64,000 nt of DNA from Chamaea fasciata (Eukaryota > Chordata > Aves > Passeriformes > Sylviidae): contig JARCOQ010000006.1 of NCBI GenBank assembly GCA_029207755.1, forward strand, positions 22,728,890 through 22,792,889. The letters are read 5' to 3'. Shown here piece after piece: positions 25,914 to 37,855 of this stretch. Position 1 is the stretch's first letter, and each line of letters starts with the position of its first letter. Made by a program: the position numbers and the translations under genes. Below the pieces are notes generated by a model. It worked only from the letters and a program-made list of their open reading frames with translations, did no database searches and was not told the DNA's origin.

Positions 25914-26601
25914 TTTTTTCTTTTTCTTCTTTTTCTTCTTTTTCTTCTTTTTCTTCTTTTTCTTCTTCTTCTTCTTCTTCTTCTTCTTCTTTTTCTTCTT
26001 CTTTTTCTTCTTCTTCTTTTTCTTTTTCTTTTTCTTTTTCTTTTTCTTTTTCTTTTTCTTTTTCTTTTTCTTTTTCTTTTTCTTTTTCTTTTTCTTTTTC
26101 TTTTTCTTTTTCTTTTTCTTCTTCTTTTTCTTCTTCTTCTTCTTTTTCTTTTTCTTTTTCTTTTTCTTTTTCTTTTTCTTTTTCTTTTTCTTTTTCTTTT
26201 TCTTTTTCTTCTTCTTTTTCTTCTTCTTCTTCTTTTTCTTTTTCTTTTTCTTTTTCTTTTTCTTTTTCTTTTTCTTTTTCTTTTTCTTTTTCTTTTTCTT
26301 TTTCTTTTTCTTTTTCTTTTTCTTTTTCTTTTTCTTTTTCTTTTTCTTTTTCTTTTTCTTTTTCTTTTTTTCTTTTTCTTTTTCTTTTTCTTCTTTTTCT
26401 TCTTTTTCTTCTTTTTCTTCTTCTTCTTCTTCTTCTTCTTCTTCTTCTTCTTCTTCTTCTTCTTCTTCTTCGTCTTCGTCTTCGTCTTCGTCTTCTTCGT
26501 CTTCGTCTTCTTCTTCTTCTTCTTCTTCTTCTTCTTCTTCTTCTTCTTCGTCTTCTTCGTCTTCTTCGTCTTCTTCGTCTTCTTCTTCTTTTTTTTCTCC
26601 C
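25914..26601. repeat. 688-bp polypyrimidine array: (TTTTTC)n, (TTC)n, (TCG/TCT)n
   Basis: The plus strand is T and C only, except for about a dozen G in its last third. Order: a 9-bp TTTTTCTTC unit, then TTC, then long TTTTTC hexamer runs, then TTC, then TTC mixed with TCG triplets. Within the hexamer runs the same TTC-rich interruption recurs at about 26119-26142 and 26209-26232, a 90-bp higher-order period that implies segmental duplication inside the array. The complementary strand is GAA/GAAAAA polypurine. Such tracts can form triplexes and slip during replication. The apparent 246-319-residue Phe/Ser, Lys/Glu or Arg-rich frames are artefacts. Confidence 0.97.
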
Positions 26602-29600
26602 TGAAAATTTTTTCCCAACTTTGGGTGTCCAGCCTAAGTTACTTTGCCAAGTCTTGGATGCACTGCCAGTTGCAGCCTTGCATATCCAACCATCACTGGT
26701 GCACAGAGCCACCTCTGAGAGAAACAGGAAGACTAACTCTGCTTGGTTAGGGCTGGCCCTGGACATATCCATTCCACTTCTGAGAGGCAGCAGGTAGGCT
26801 GCCTTTGTCTAGCAATGCCACACAGTCCTGATGTGCTGTGAATCTTGCCTCTCCTTTCCCATGTTTTAGTCCTTTCTCTTGTCTTAGCACCCAACTGAGC
26901 AGCAGCAATACTGAAAAGGGAAGCAAGGCACTGACAAAGCCAGGCCATCACACAAGAAAGCTAAACTATGCAGACCTTATATCATCTTGCTTACCTCCAT
27001 CCAGGGAACTAAGCCTCTGGTAAGGCACTAGGGATGCTAAAACTTATCTTTAATTTGGAAGTATGAAACTATATCCTTGCAATGTTTCCTGGGAGAACAG
27101 GTTTATTGACAGCCTGTTCAGGAGTTTGGACTGCAACAGGAACCATGAACATCAGCAATATCAAGGTACACTTGGCTTGAAGTATACTTTAGCTGTTCTG
27201 GCCAAACACTAAACTAACCTAGACAACGGTGTCAGAGGGTAGTCATAGGAAGAACGATCAACTGTTAGCTGCATCCTTCCTTCCAGCTCTCCCTCAGCCA
27301 TTCTCCTAACCCTTCACCAGGAACAAGCCACCCTTGAAACAAGCAAAGGCAGCTTCTCAACACCATTAAGTAGTCTTGTCTACCTGTCTCCCACACCTCA
27401 TACAGAGGGCTAGCCACTGTTCTAGAAAATGGATCTGAGATCCTGAAATCCCCAAACCAGACACAATTTATCATTAGTCCTGACTCAAACAAGAGAGGAG
27501 AGAAATGCCAACTGCACAATAGCAGAGAGATGGATTCCTCCTGCCAAGCTGAGGCAGGAATGCAGAACACTTCTATTTTCTTGCCACACAGCTCTTGGAC
27601 AAAGTCAAACAGCACTTTCTAAAATGACAGCAGGCACATTTGGGTGAACCATTGAAACTGATAAAAGAATCTCAGTGATTCATTTTTGGAGAACTGAATT
27701 GGAGAACTGAACAATCCTAGAACTGGAAGGGCAAGACTAAGTGAGCTGGACCATCAGCATGAGATGCCTTGTCAGAAATAATATGAGCCTGCAAAAGTTA
27801 TGTAGGAGAGGCAGGAGTTGGGAGTGATGACAACTGAGTGATCTACAAGAAAGCAGTATGCAATGGTGGCACAGCTAGAGCTGGGATGTCTTCCTCACTT
27901 TGCACGAATGCAGCCTCCTCAGACCTCAGTGCATCATATCTTTCTGGCTCATTTCTCACATCACCCCATCAAAGTACTTGCACTATGTTGGGTAATGTCT
28001 TGAAATTATGCCTTAAAGAGGTGTGCAAGCAGCACTACTTGGCTGGCCAGCCAGCCCCACTGGGTGGGATAAAAGCTACCCCTCCCTATCCTAATTTCTT
28101 CACCCCATGTTGTTACTGCAAAGCTCAGCATCTCTGAAAATAGTTCTACATAACTGGTTTTAGTAAAAAGCTGAGGTTTTTTTCCCCAGTATCCTGCATT
28201 ATTTGCACTGCCTTTTGACAGCAAAATAGCAATTGTTTTCCTGATTATTTTTCTTTGTTCAATGTATGTGTTTCCATTGGCATACTTGGAAATACAGGCA
28301 ACTGATGGCCCTAATGAAGGATGGATTTGTGAAAGGGTTATCCTCATGTATGAAACTTCAGAGGATGAACTGTCAAGGAAGGGGGGCAAGCAACAGGAAC
28401 CACAGAAAGCAGAGACCAGGAGCAAGAGAAACAATGCATAAGCTTATTGTTTTCAAATCAGCAAGAACGTGCACATAAGCAGAAAGTAGCTGGGTGTATG
28501 CATATAACATTCTGCCAGAGCATCCCTCAGAATCTGGTCCTCCTGCTTCCCACGGGCAAATGAACAAGCCATAGCAGGCACCGATTCTGTCTCAACTTCC
28601 TACTCCCAGGCTGCAGCCATCTGCTCCCCCTTACACTCACAAATTTAGTGCACAATACAGCAGTAAAACAAGATCCTGATATGGAGGCTATTTTCAGACT
28701 CACTCTATGAAGTCTCCATTCTGGCAGTCAAACTATGATGAAAACAGTGATGACTTAGACTACTTTATGAACAAAGCCATGAAATGCATTCAAAATCAGC
28801 TAGTAACAAGGACAGAATAGTGAATTCACTGATTTTGGCGCACTAAAAGAATTGTGCTGCCCACTGCCAAGCTAAAACTATGAAGACAACTCTGATTAAA
28901 GAGCAGAGGATGGTAACATTCCTTCTACCAAAATCCTGTACAATGGAGGGGAGTGGAAGCTGAGCAAAACTTAATATCCTCTGTACATCCATCATCTGAA
29001 AGTAGTGTGGGTTGGGCATTTTGTAAAGCAACAGGCAGGTGTCACATTCCACATCACCGTGCTAGCTTTCAACTTTCCTACCCCAATAGGCAATGGTAAA
29101 GTAGGAGTCGTGCTGGTGATCCAACTTGCCAAATAATGAATGACCTTGTTTACCGGCACCCAAGAACATTACTTTTTGCATTCTCAAGTTCTTTTTCTGC
29201 TGATGTTCTTCTCATCTTTGCTGCATAAGTCATGTCACTAGGCATTGTATTGCTGACATCCAGGTACACTGTGGAGTGGAAATTGTTCATCTGCAATTCA
29301 TGCAGTTTCATTAGATCTGAAAAATGACCTAGAAATGGGGCAATTCTTCTTAATGTAACTCCTTTTCTGTTTGCTCCCTCTTTTCTTGTATGCAGTTCAT
29401 AATAAGTAGATAATGCTATTCCTAGAAGGAATCTGCAGGAAACTCTGCTGCAAATTTTGATACTAAAGAACCATTTGGAAGAGGTCTGCAAAATGGTCTG
29501 AAATTAGCACCTAGGAAGTGGAAAGGAAAGGGTTATTAAATACCCTTGTAGTACTAAGGTAAGAGAGGCCTTTTGGCATCAATACTGGGATTTTTGGAAA

Positions 29601-31616
29601 GGGAAATCAAATTTTGGAAAAAAGACGCCAAGTCCTTAGAAAAGTTGCCTGCAAGCATTCCTAGAATTCAGCTGGGCTGGCATCTCACAGAGCTCTGGAG
29701 AATTGAAAAGCACTTTGGGACACTAGGCAGCAAGCCTGTAAATTGGCTGGCACAAAGACTATATTGTGTACTTGTGTTAATTTAACTGATATTTACTCAT
29801 GTAATCACCACTGAACCAAATGTATCCTGCCAGATTTTCTGTCAATATGCAGATTTAAACTCAACGAACACTCAACCACAAGCATCAGAACTCACCGTAA
29901 AAGTATGGCTCAGTGGAAACAAGAAACTCCACTGAAACTGTCAGAGGATCTATGGAGGATGGTTTGTGCTCCTGAAGCATCAACACACCAACACAGACTT
30001 TTGTGATCAATTAGCCACCGTCTAGGGAAAACGACCACAAAGGATTGCTGCAATGTTGCCAGACCACTGCTGCCCAGTGAAGTTTTCCAAACTAGGAAAT
30101 GGGTGAAGGAAATCTGAAGCTGAGAGATGGCAAGGATTATTTTACACTTAACTAGAATAATGACTAGTAATTTAGAGTAACTATGAAATGCAAGGAGGCC
30201 AATTGGGACGCTTACAAGGTCAGGCTTGCAAAAAGCAATTTAAAAATAGAGGATTAAATCCTGAGCCACCAAATTGTTAATGATAACACTCACTGATAAA
30301 GATACACCATCTGAATTAGGCTGAAATTCTGTATTAGAATAGTATGGTCTCAGTAACCACATAAGTTTATACTCCACTAAATTTTACTCATAATTATCCA
30401 ATCAGTACTGGGAATATTATTTTGCAATTGCTTTGGGCAATCCCCTCTAAAAATGTGGTCTAAGTGAACCAACACTGCTATAACCTTAAAAAATTGTTTT
30501 TCTTCTGGAGCAGAAATCATAATAGCAGCTGCACAATTGTGGTGGCTTTCTTTCAAAGAAAGGATGAGAAACAGAGTGAACTGCTTCATAAGCAACCGTA
30601 GTTCACATAAGCTATCTGCAGCCATAAATTTACCAGCAGCTAATATCGCTACATTCATCTGAAAACTGCTGCCACTCGGGAAAAACACATCTCATGTCAC
30701 TCTCTATGTTCAGAGCCATTTCAGGATTTAGTCTCAAAATGCCTCTGAACATGAGTCAGAGTCCTCAACTGTTACAGTTCTCACAGACTTGAAATAAAAA
30801 TGAATCCCTGTTCATTTCCAAGTGAATGCCTAATAGAAGAAGCCTGATAGACAAACCACAAACTAAAATGCAAGCAAGCAGATCTGATGCAGAAGGTGCA
30901 GAAGTGAGAAAATGAAAACAAGACCCCAGAGGATTTTAAAAAACACTTTACAGCAATGAGTTAAAATTTTCTGGTCATGAACTGAGAATTACTCTGATCT
31001 GAAATGGATACATGCAGTTTGCAGTTGCTATTAAGCACTCGGTGTATGACTGAAATTTAAGAGTACTATCCATTAAAAAGCCAAGGCATTATTTACTAAA
31101 AAAAAGACATGACAAAAAGAGAAGACATTTCATGTGTCATTGAGGAGGTGTCTCAAAAGGCATCACTCTGCCAGTCAGCGCTTGAAGATCAGTATTCTAT
31201 CACATAAAATGTGGCAGCATCTCTGTATGGACTACAGAAAACTAAGTCACACTGTTGGAAAAATATCTGATCTGTTATCACTGTAAGCAATACTCTGGTT
31301 TGTGTAGCACATTCAACCATACTTTTTAGTTCGGATATTAGAACATGAGCATTGACAAGTGTACAAGAAATGACGGGTGTCTCAGCTGGGCAAGATCTCT
31401 ATAGACATAATGCAAGGGTTTTAACTTCTGCACGTTTGCTTTTGAGCAAATTTTGTTTGAGGATGTGGTATGATGCAGCTGGGTGTTTGCTGTATGTGTA
31501 GTATGTCACACCTTTTGAAGAGGAATTGTAAACCCTACAAGGGGCTTAGTGTAAGAAAAAAAAAATTGGCTTTACAGAACTTGACAACACTGGTGAGGAA
31601 AAAAGAATTCATCTGT

Positions 31617-32412
31617 AGTATGCCCTCAGCAAGTTTGCTGACAACACCAAGCTGAGTAGTGTGAACAACATGCTGGAGGGACGGGATGTCATCCTGAGGA
31701 ACCTTGAGAGACTTGAGAGGTGAGTCTGTGTGAACCTCATGAAGTTCAACAAGGCCGAAGTGCAAGGTCCTGCACATGGGTTAAGGCAATCCCAAGGACA
31801 AATACAGGCTAGGAGGAGAATGGATTGAGGAGGTGGATGAGAGGCTGGACATGATCCAGTGAGGTGCACTTGCAGCCCAGAAAGCAAATTGTATCCTGCA
31901 GTCAAAACCGTGGTCTGTAGGTCAAGTGCCATGATTCATCCCCTCTACTGTGCCGTTGTGAGACCCCACCTGGAGTACTGTATCCAGCTTTGGGTCCCAC
32001 AACATAAGGACATGGACCTCTTGGAGTGAGTCCACAGGAGAGCCACAAAGATGACCAGAAGGATGGAGCACCTCTCCTATGAGGAACAGCTGAGAGCTGT
32101 TCATTATGGAGAAGAGAAGGCTCTGGGCAGACTCTATCGTGTCCTTCCAGTACCTAAAAGGGGCCTTACAAGCAGGCAGGAGAGACTTTTTACAATGAGT
32201 TTATTAGGATGAAATTTTTTACTGTGAGGGTGGTGAGGCACTGGAACAGGTTGCCCAGAGAAGCTGTGGCTGCCACATCCCTGGAAGTGCTCAAGGCCAG
32301 GTTGAATAGGGCCCTGAGTAACCTGGTCTAGTGGAAGGTGTCACTCATGGCAGGGAGTTGGAAGTAGGTGATCCTTAAGGTACTTTCCAACCCAAATGAT
32401 TCTATAATTCAA
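31617..32412 (+). mobile_element. CR1 LINE fragment (3' part of ORF2 plus 3' end)
   Basis: The sequence follows the avian CR1 3' region in order: 'ctcagcaagtttgctgacaa', 'gagaccccacctggagtact', 'ggaacaggttgcccagagaa' and a final segment ending 'gattctataattc', the degenerate CR1 8-mer tail. Stops and frameshifts interrupt it. A block of the reverse-transcriptase-end region near 31840 seems to be missing compared with the typical element. It is 5'-truncated, as most CR1 copies are, and looks old. Confidence 0.93.
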
Positions 32413-32570
32413 TTCAACTCACACTTCACAGTTCATAAATTTTGCAAAAATATCACAAAGATTGAGGGAAAGTGTTTTGGTGTTTGAAAGTATGAATTTA
32501 CATATTTGGTATTTAAACAGGTTGTTCTGGTTACCTTTTGTTAAGCTACTTAGGCAATCGTTAGACATAA

Positions 32571-32609
32571 TTCAGTAATTACCTTCTAAAATGGAAGGTA
32601 ATTACTGAA
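32571..32609. repeat. Perfect 16-bp-stem hairpin
   Basis: The left arm 32571-32586 (TTCAGTAATTACCTTC) and right arm 32594-32609 are exact reverse complements, with a 7-nt loop (TAAAATG). An A-run follows the right arm. It lies in the 270-bp gap between two CR1 fragments and does not belong to either. It is long for a chance palindrome. Confidence 0.85.
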
Positions 32610-32679
32610 AAAAAAGGATGGAAAGATTGGAAGCTGAAGCTGTACAATAGCAGAAGCCCAACTCCTTCATAGAGAAAAT

Positions 32680-32941
32680 ACTGAGGCAGCCAGTGCCTTC
32701 ACAATGGTGCCCAGTGACAGTTCAAGAGCTAAACATAAGAAAACATCTTCATTCTGATGTTAACTGTACATTGGTAGAGGTTGCCCAGAAGGGCTGTGGT
32801 GTCTCATATCCATAGAGATATTCAAATGGACAGGGTCCTGGCAAGGCAATGTGCTCTGGCTCATCCTGCTTTGACAAGAACGGTAGTCTAGATGATTTCA
32901 AGAGGTCCCTTCCAACCTTGACCCTACTGTGATACTGTGCC
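32680..32941 (+). mobile_element. CR1 LINE 3'-end fragment
   Basis: It contains the CR1 3' UTR signature 'agaggttgcccagaagggct', 'atagagatattcaaa', 'tagatgatttcaagaggtcc' and a tail 'gtgatactgtg'. It is in the same orientation as the neighbouring CR1 copy but is a separate, more truncated insertion. Confidence 0.9.
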
Positions 32942-33864
32942 ACTCAAGAGGGAACCCAGAAGTAGGTACACCTGCAAAGCACCTTCACTGCAATTTCTGT
33001 GGGAGTAGAATTATTTGGAATGAGTGACATTACGATACAGGGATAGTACAGGGCTTATAAACGTGTGCTGGGAGAGTTCATATCTTTTATGTCTGCTCTC
33101 AAGGGATCAACAGTGTAATACCACAACATTCCTAGGACTAGGAGTTAGAATCTGCAAAATCAAGAGACAATCATACAGCATGACTGAATACTTCCCAGTA
33201 TGACTAACCTCTGGGGAAAGAAAGATACAGTCTAGAATACTGCCTTTAAAAGCTAGTTTCAATTCACTAAGTAATCTTTTTTGCACTGTCAGAAAGATGG
33301 GAAAGCTGTAACAGGGAATTTTATGAGCTGGATTATACTTCAATGAAACTGCTATAATTGCTACCCTTCATTTGAGAAAAATGTTCAAGGCAAGAAACTC
33401 CTTACATCTAAACTAGATCTTCCACTTAAACAAAGGCATATGCTATTACTGAAAAACAGACACAGAGAATAGTATGGTTTTTCTAGATACTGCTCTGTGA
33501 AACATTGCGTGCCTGGCAGAAATCCACAGACCAGAGAAATGGCTTGTATCTGCTGTGTTCAGGAAAACTGTGCATTACCCAGTACAGAACACTATTTGAG
33601 CCTTGTTTGTTTAACCTGACTTTATCCTCGATGTTCTCTAATAAATTGCCAGGTGCAGTTTTCTTGCTAGCCACCTGGACAAACTGAAGACAATCAGGGT
33701 TGTCAAAAAAACAACAAATCAGATTGTCCTGACTTCTATTCTTGAATTTACTGGTTTATGTGATTTGAAATCCTGTTCAATTAACTTTTTTACAGAACTG
33801 TGTGCAGACACTGGCTAAGGATTTAGATTTAAGGATTTAATTCTAAATTATTATTCTACTGTAG

Positions 33865-33892
33865 TAGAAATAGTTAATAGAAACTATTTCTA
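33865..33892. repeat. AT-rich 11-bp inverted repeat
   Basis: TAGAAATAGTT (33865-33875) pairs with AACTATTTCTA (33882-33892) around a 6-nt loop. It lies in low-complexity AT-rich sequence, so chance is a fair explanation. Confidence 0.5.
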
Positions 33893-36036
33893 TTATTTCT
33901 ATTTTCAATAGAAAAACTTGTTATTGTTGTTGGTTTTTTTTTCCTAATACAAAATTGTTCTAGTCTCCAAAATGCAGCTATTTTAGGATGCTATCAACAT
34001 ATCTACAACAACAGAGCCTGATAAATTACCCATCTGTCACAGCCGAGCTTTTTCTGGATAATCTCCGACAAACTTCACTATTTTGTAAAATTTTTTTTTA
34101 GACAGTTCCAAAAGCCTTCCATCAGTTGTGGATTTGGTGCCCATCATAATAGATTATACTGTAGTTTAGCACAATGGCCATCATTGGAAGTAAGTTCAAA
34201 TTCTAGATACGATTTTCGAAAAGCCTCAGAATCAAAAATTGCTGGATCAAGCAATAATAACTGAATTCAAGAGCTCCAGATTGCTTTTTTTATTAGTAGT
34301 CCCACCTTTCAGGATCCCTAAAATGTCCCACGCTTTACAAAACAGAGACACCATTGAAGGAATTCTTAACAATTGATATGCAAAGTATACTGGAGTATGT
34401 TGTCTCTGTGGCTTGGGTTGTAGTAGTTTTCTGATTTTACTGCACATATTCTTGTATTATACTGTGGTTATTCAAACATCTTTAATGCATATTCTCTTAT
34501 AGCTGGAAACCTTTATTGAGGTGGAACCACCTCATAAGACTGTTGCCTGCAGGAACTTAATCCATCACTGCAGCCTGCATTGTTGGCTTTATGTCTCAGG
34601 TGATGTACATTAAGAGGAAAGATGTCCATGGTCATTAAAATAGCAGCAATTGTTTTTCAGTCACAAATCCTGAGGCCATGAGGAAAAAACATTGTCCAGT
34701 TGGCCACAAAAAGATGTTTAGCTGGCCTTTTTAGGCAGCTCTAACTGCCTTTTGTACCTTTCTATGAAAGAAAGATCACAATATTTAATTAAATAAAATT
34801 ACATAGATTTGATAACATACTAAAAGTTATTCCATTAATAGATGATAACACAAAATACTTAAAATGGTACAAATTCTTCACTCAAAGTAGAAAATGTTTT
34901 TTGAGTGGACAACAATATTCCAGCAACATAGCATGGTGACTAAGTTCTTTATACCATTGGTCAAAACTTCCCTTCCCTTATAAAACTAATATTCATAGAA
35001 CTACTAATAAAGTCATGTTAGGTTGTGAAATCTATTTCCGTATCCACAGCTTACTTTTATTTTGAAAGGATCCTCAGAAAGACTGCTATCTTCTTTTTGT
35101 AACAGCAAGAAAGGAGCGCAGTTTTACACCTTTTTCTCTATAAGAAGTGCTTCTAGTTCCCTGTAATCAACTTGTCAGTCTGTGGTTGCCAAATTTTCAA
35201 GGTAGATTCCTGATCATCAAGAATATTAATCAACTTGGGAGCTCCTGCAAAATTACAAGAACTATTTCACAGCTGAACCTATTTCCCACCCCCCCCCTTT
35301 TTTTTTTTCATGAAGCTACAAGAATTGGCTTGTGGACCCCAAGGTGTATGTATCATCAGTTGAAAATCATTCCTCCACAAAAAACTGGAAGCTCAAAACC
35401 CCAGTAATTTTGCTAATAGACTCAAAAGCATTGGGTGTCTTTGTATCTAGGTTTTCCTTCTAGAAACATCAGGTCCCAATGTTACATTAATTTAAAGATA
35501 TTGGCAGACTGATATCAAATTAATGAAAAGTCCAGGTGTCCTGTCAATTTCTAATAACAGCCCTTAACAAGTGAAGGACAACAGGATGTTATTAAGCTAC
35601 AAAAGAAATCTGCACATTCATTATTTAATGAAACTTTGCTATGTCATAGATGGATTTCTGATGTAACTCCACTAATTTAGAATGATTGCATCATATGAAT
35701 TCAACCTGAGAGACTTCATGTCACTCTAATATTTACTTAGAACCCTTACTGCCTTTTAATGCATATATATTCATCTACTAACAACATGAAAAATATAATT
35801 TGGTAAGCACAGGCATCTTGAGTGAATACCTTCTCTCTCTTCCTGAACACTGAACAATTTCTGTTCTACTGGTTTGGGCGTTTCTGCCTACAGAACTCCT
35901 ACAAGTTCTTCATCAACACATTTACAGGTAAGGCTGGACAAAGCAGTGATAGTAGCTTGAGCTATTTGTAAAGCAAGGAAAGCTTCCCAACTGAGGGATC
36001 AGTCTCAGCAGGGCAAGGCAAACTGTCCTGTTCCAC

Positions 36037-36050
36037 CCAGGAGAGGGCAC
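36037..36050 (+). promoter_or_regulatory. Candidate CTCF motif upstream of UBE2K
   Basis: CCAGGAGAGGGCAC matches 13 of 14 positions of the CTCF core CCASYAGRKGGCRS. It is in unique sequence about 4.2 kb upstream of the UBE2K promoter. Binding is inferred from the motif alone. Confidence 0.45.
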
Positions 36051-37779
36051 TCTTACACCTGGCCACGCAACCGGACATGGACACCTAGAGGAGGAACAGG
36101 AAAGTTAAAATGACATCTTGAAACTCGGGCGACTTGCACGACCAGTTAGATATTTTTATGATAACGCTAATCACAAGTAAGTTGAATCATCCAGACACTG
36201 CCACAACAGGAACATAATATGACAGACAATAAACGTGCAGGCTACATTTATTCTTAGCCTCCGAAATGTGCTGAATGATGTGCAGATAAAAAAGACAATT
36301 CCTGCATTTCTCTGTTATAAGCTGGGATCATAGAAAGAGAGCTGTAGGTGTACCTTTCGCGGAAAACGAAGGTTAAATTTAAAAATAACCTGGTTATATG
36401 AATATTTATTGTTACCTTTTTAAAAAATAAAGCACTATTATAAATGAGCATACAGACATTTAAATGCAAAGTGCATATAATCTAATACTAACACAGCCTG
36501 TAAAGTTAATCCTTGTATGATATCTCATTAAATAATTAAAAAAAAAATTTAAAATGCTACAGGGTCCACCCCTGTTTCTAAAGAGATTGAAATCAATATA
36601 CATACCTCTTGAGACAGCTTTCCTCACCAATAAGTAATCCTTCAGCAACAAAGAGAGATCAAGCCTGTCATTTTTGAAATTTCTAAACTAAAGAAGCCAA
36701 GTTGAGGAGGTGGTAGTTTTGTTATGCAAAACATTAAACAGTAAAAGAGGAAGAGAATGCTGCACACTGCAAAGTTAATGTTTAAAAAAATCTCATTTTC
36801 CTCTAATCAGAGGGGATAATCTCAATAATTCCAAATTTTCTCTGAGTAATTTTACTAGAAAAATGTCCTATTGATATGAAAAGAATGAAATTAGGAAAGT
36901 ATGGAAAGGAGAAAAAGATCACCAAGAATCTTAAAGAACAGAAAGTAAATGATACTTAGTGCTGTCCTAAGTGTCTTGGAGTCCCCAGGCAGTACCCTGG
37001 GGCTGAGAGAGAAGCACTGTGCACATGGGGCTAGACTGGATGTACAGAGTCCAATGTGCACAAATTCTGCATGAGCCAGAGCCACTTTTCCATGAACATG
37101 TGGGGAACTCTTTCTTATATACAGTGTGCATTACAGACAATACTTCCTACATTACATGGGAAATGACAGAGTGTTTAGGATGTCTGGTTATCCTCACATT
37201 GGCTAATGAATATTTTTAGCCTTTCCATATTGACAGCTTGGGCTGAGGCCTTACAACCAGTGACCCTGTTAACTTTCCTCCTGCAATAACCTTACATGGT
37301 TTCAACTTCAACCATATCTCTTGCTCCCACTCCCAGAAGTCTTTCAAAACAATCTGCCAAGCATAATAAACAATGCATAGATAACTCAGAATTGTATCTC
37401 CCCCTCTATTAGTTATGATCAACACCAGTGGGCAAAAGCACAAACCAATCTGCAGCCAGTTTGTAGAAGCTGCTATCGAAAGAGTTGTTCAGTATGAGAC
37501 TAAAAGGATGATAGGATCAATGAAAGAACTATCTCCTGAAATCATACATACTACAAAATTTTTAAATTCAAAAAAATGAGCTATGTTCAATGGATTACAG
37601 CTGTAAATTTTGTGTATGGAGTTTTCTAAGGGCAAAAGACTAATGAGAACTTAATTCAGGGCTTTATTATCAACATACCAGAAAATTCATTAGGGAGTCA
37701 GACATGGAAGTCACTGAAATCACACAAAGAGGCTGTGTTCTCAATTTTTGTCAAAGCATTATCTTTTTTAACAAAGCAA

Positions 37780-37855
37780 AAATAAAACAACAACCAAAAA
37801 AGCCTAAACAACCCCCCTCCCCAAACAACAAACCAAGCCCCAAAACACCTATTCT
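37780..37855. repeat. A/C-rich low-complexity tract
   Basis: Runs of A and C with almost no G (for example 'acaacccccctccccaaac') give a G/T-rich complement. Similar G/T tracts appear at 53185-53215, 61365-61410 and 63700-63750. Confidence 0.6.

Noticed and set aside
25834..26797. Open frames of about 250-320 codons on both strands (poly-Phe/Ser, Lys/Glu, Arg/Glu)
   Set aside because: They are translations of the CTT/GAA simple array, open in several frames at once, with no start context or splice structure.
28006..28434. 142-codon minus-strand open frame
   Set aside because: It is Cys/Ser/Leu-rich with no known motif. Chance is the best explanation in intergenic DNA.
29150..29491. 113-codon minus-strand open frame with a charged, protein-like C-terminal half
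   Set aside because: It has no recognisable family, no splice signals and no neighbouring segments. It could be a pseudogene scrap but the support is too thin to list.
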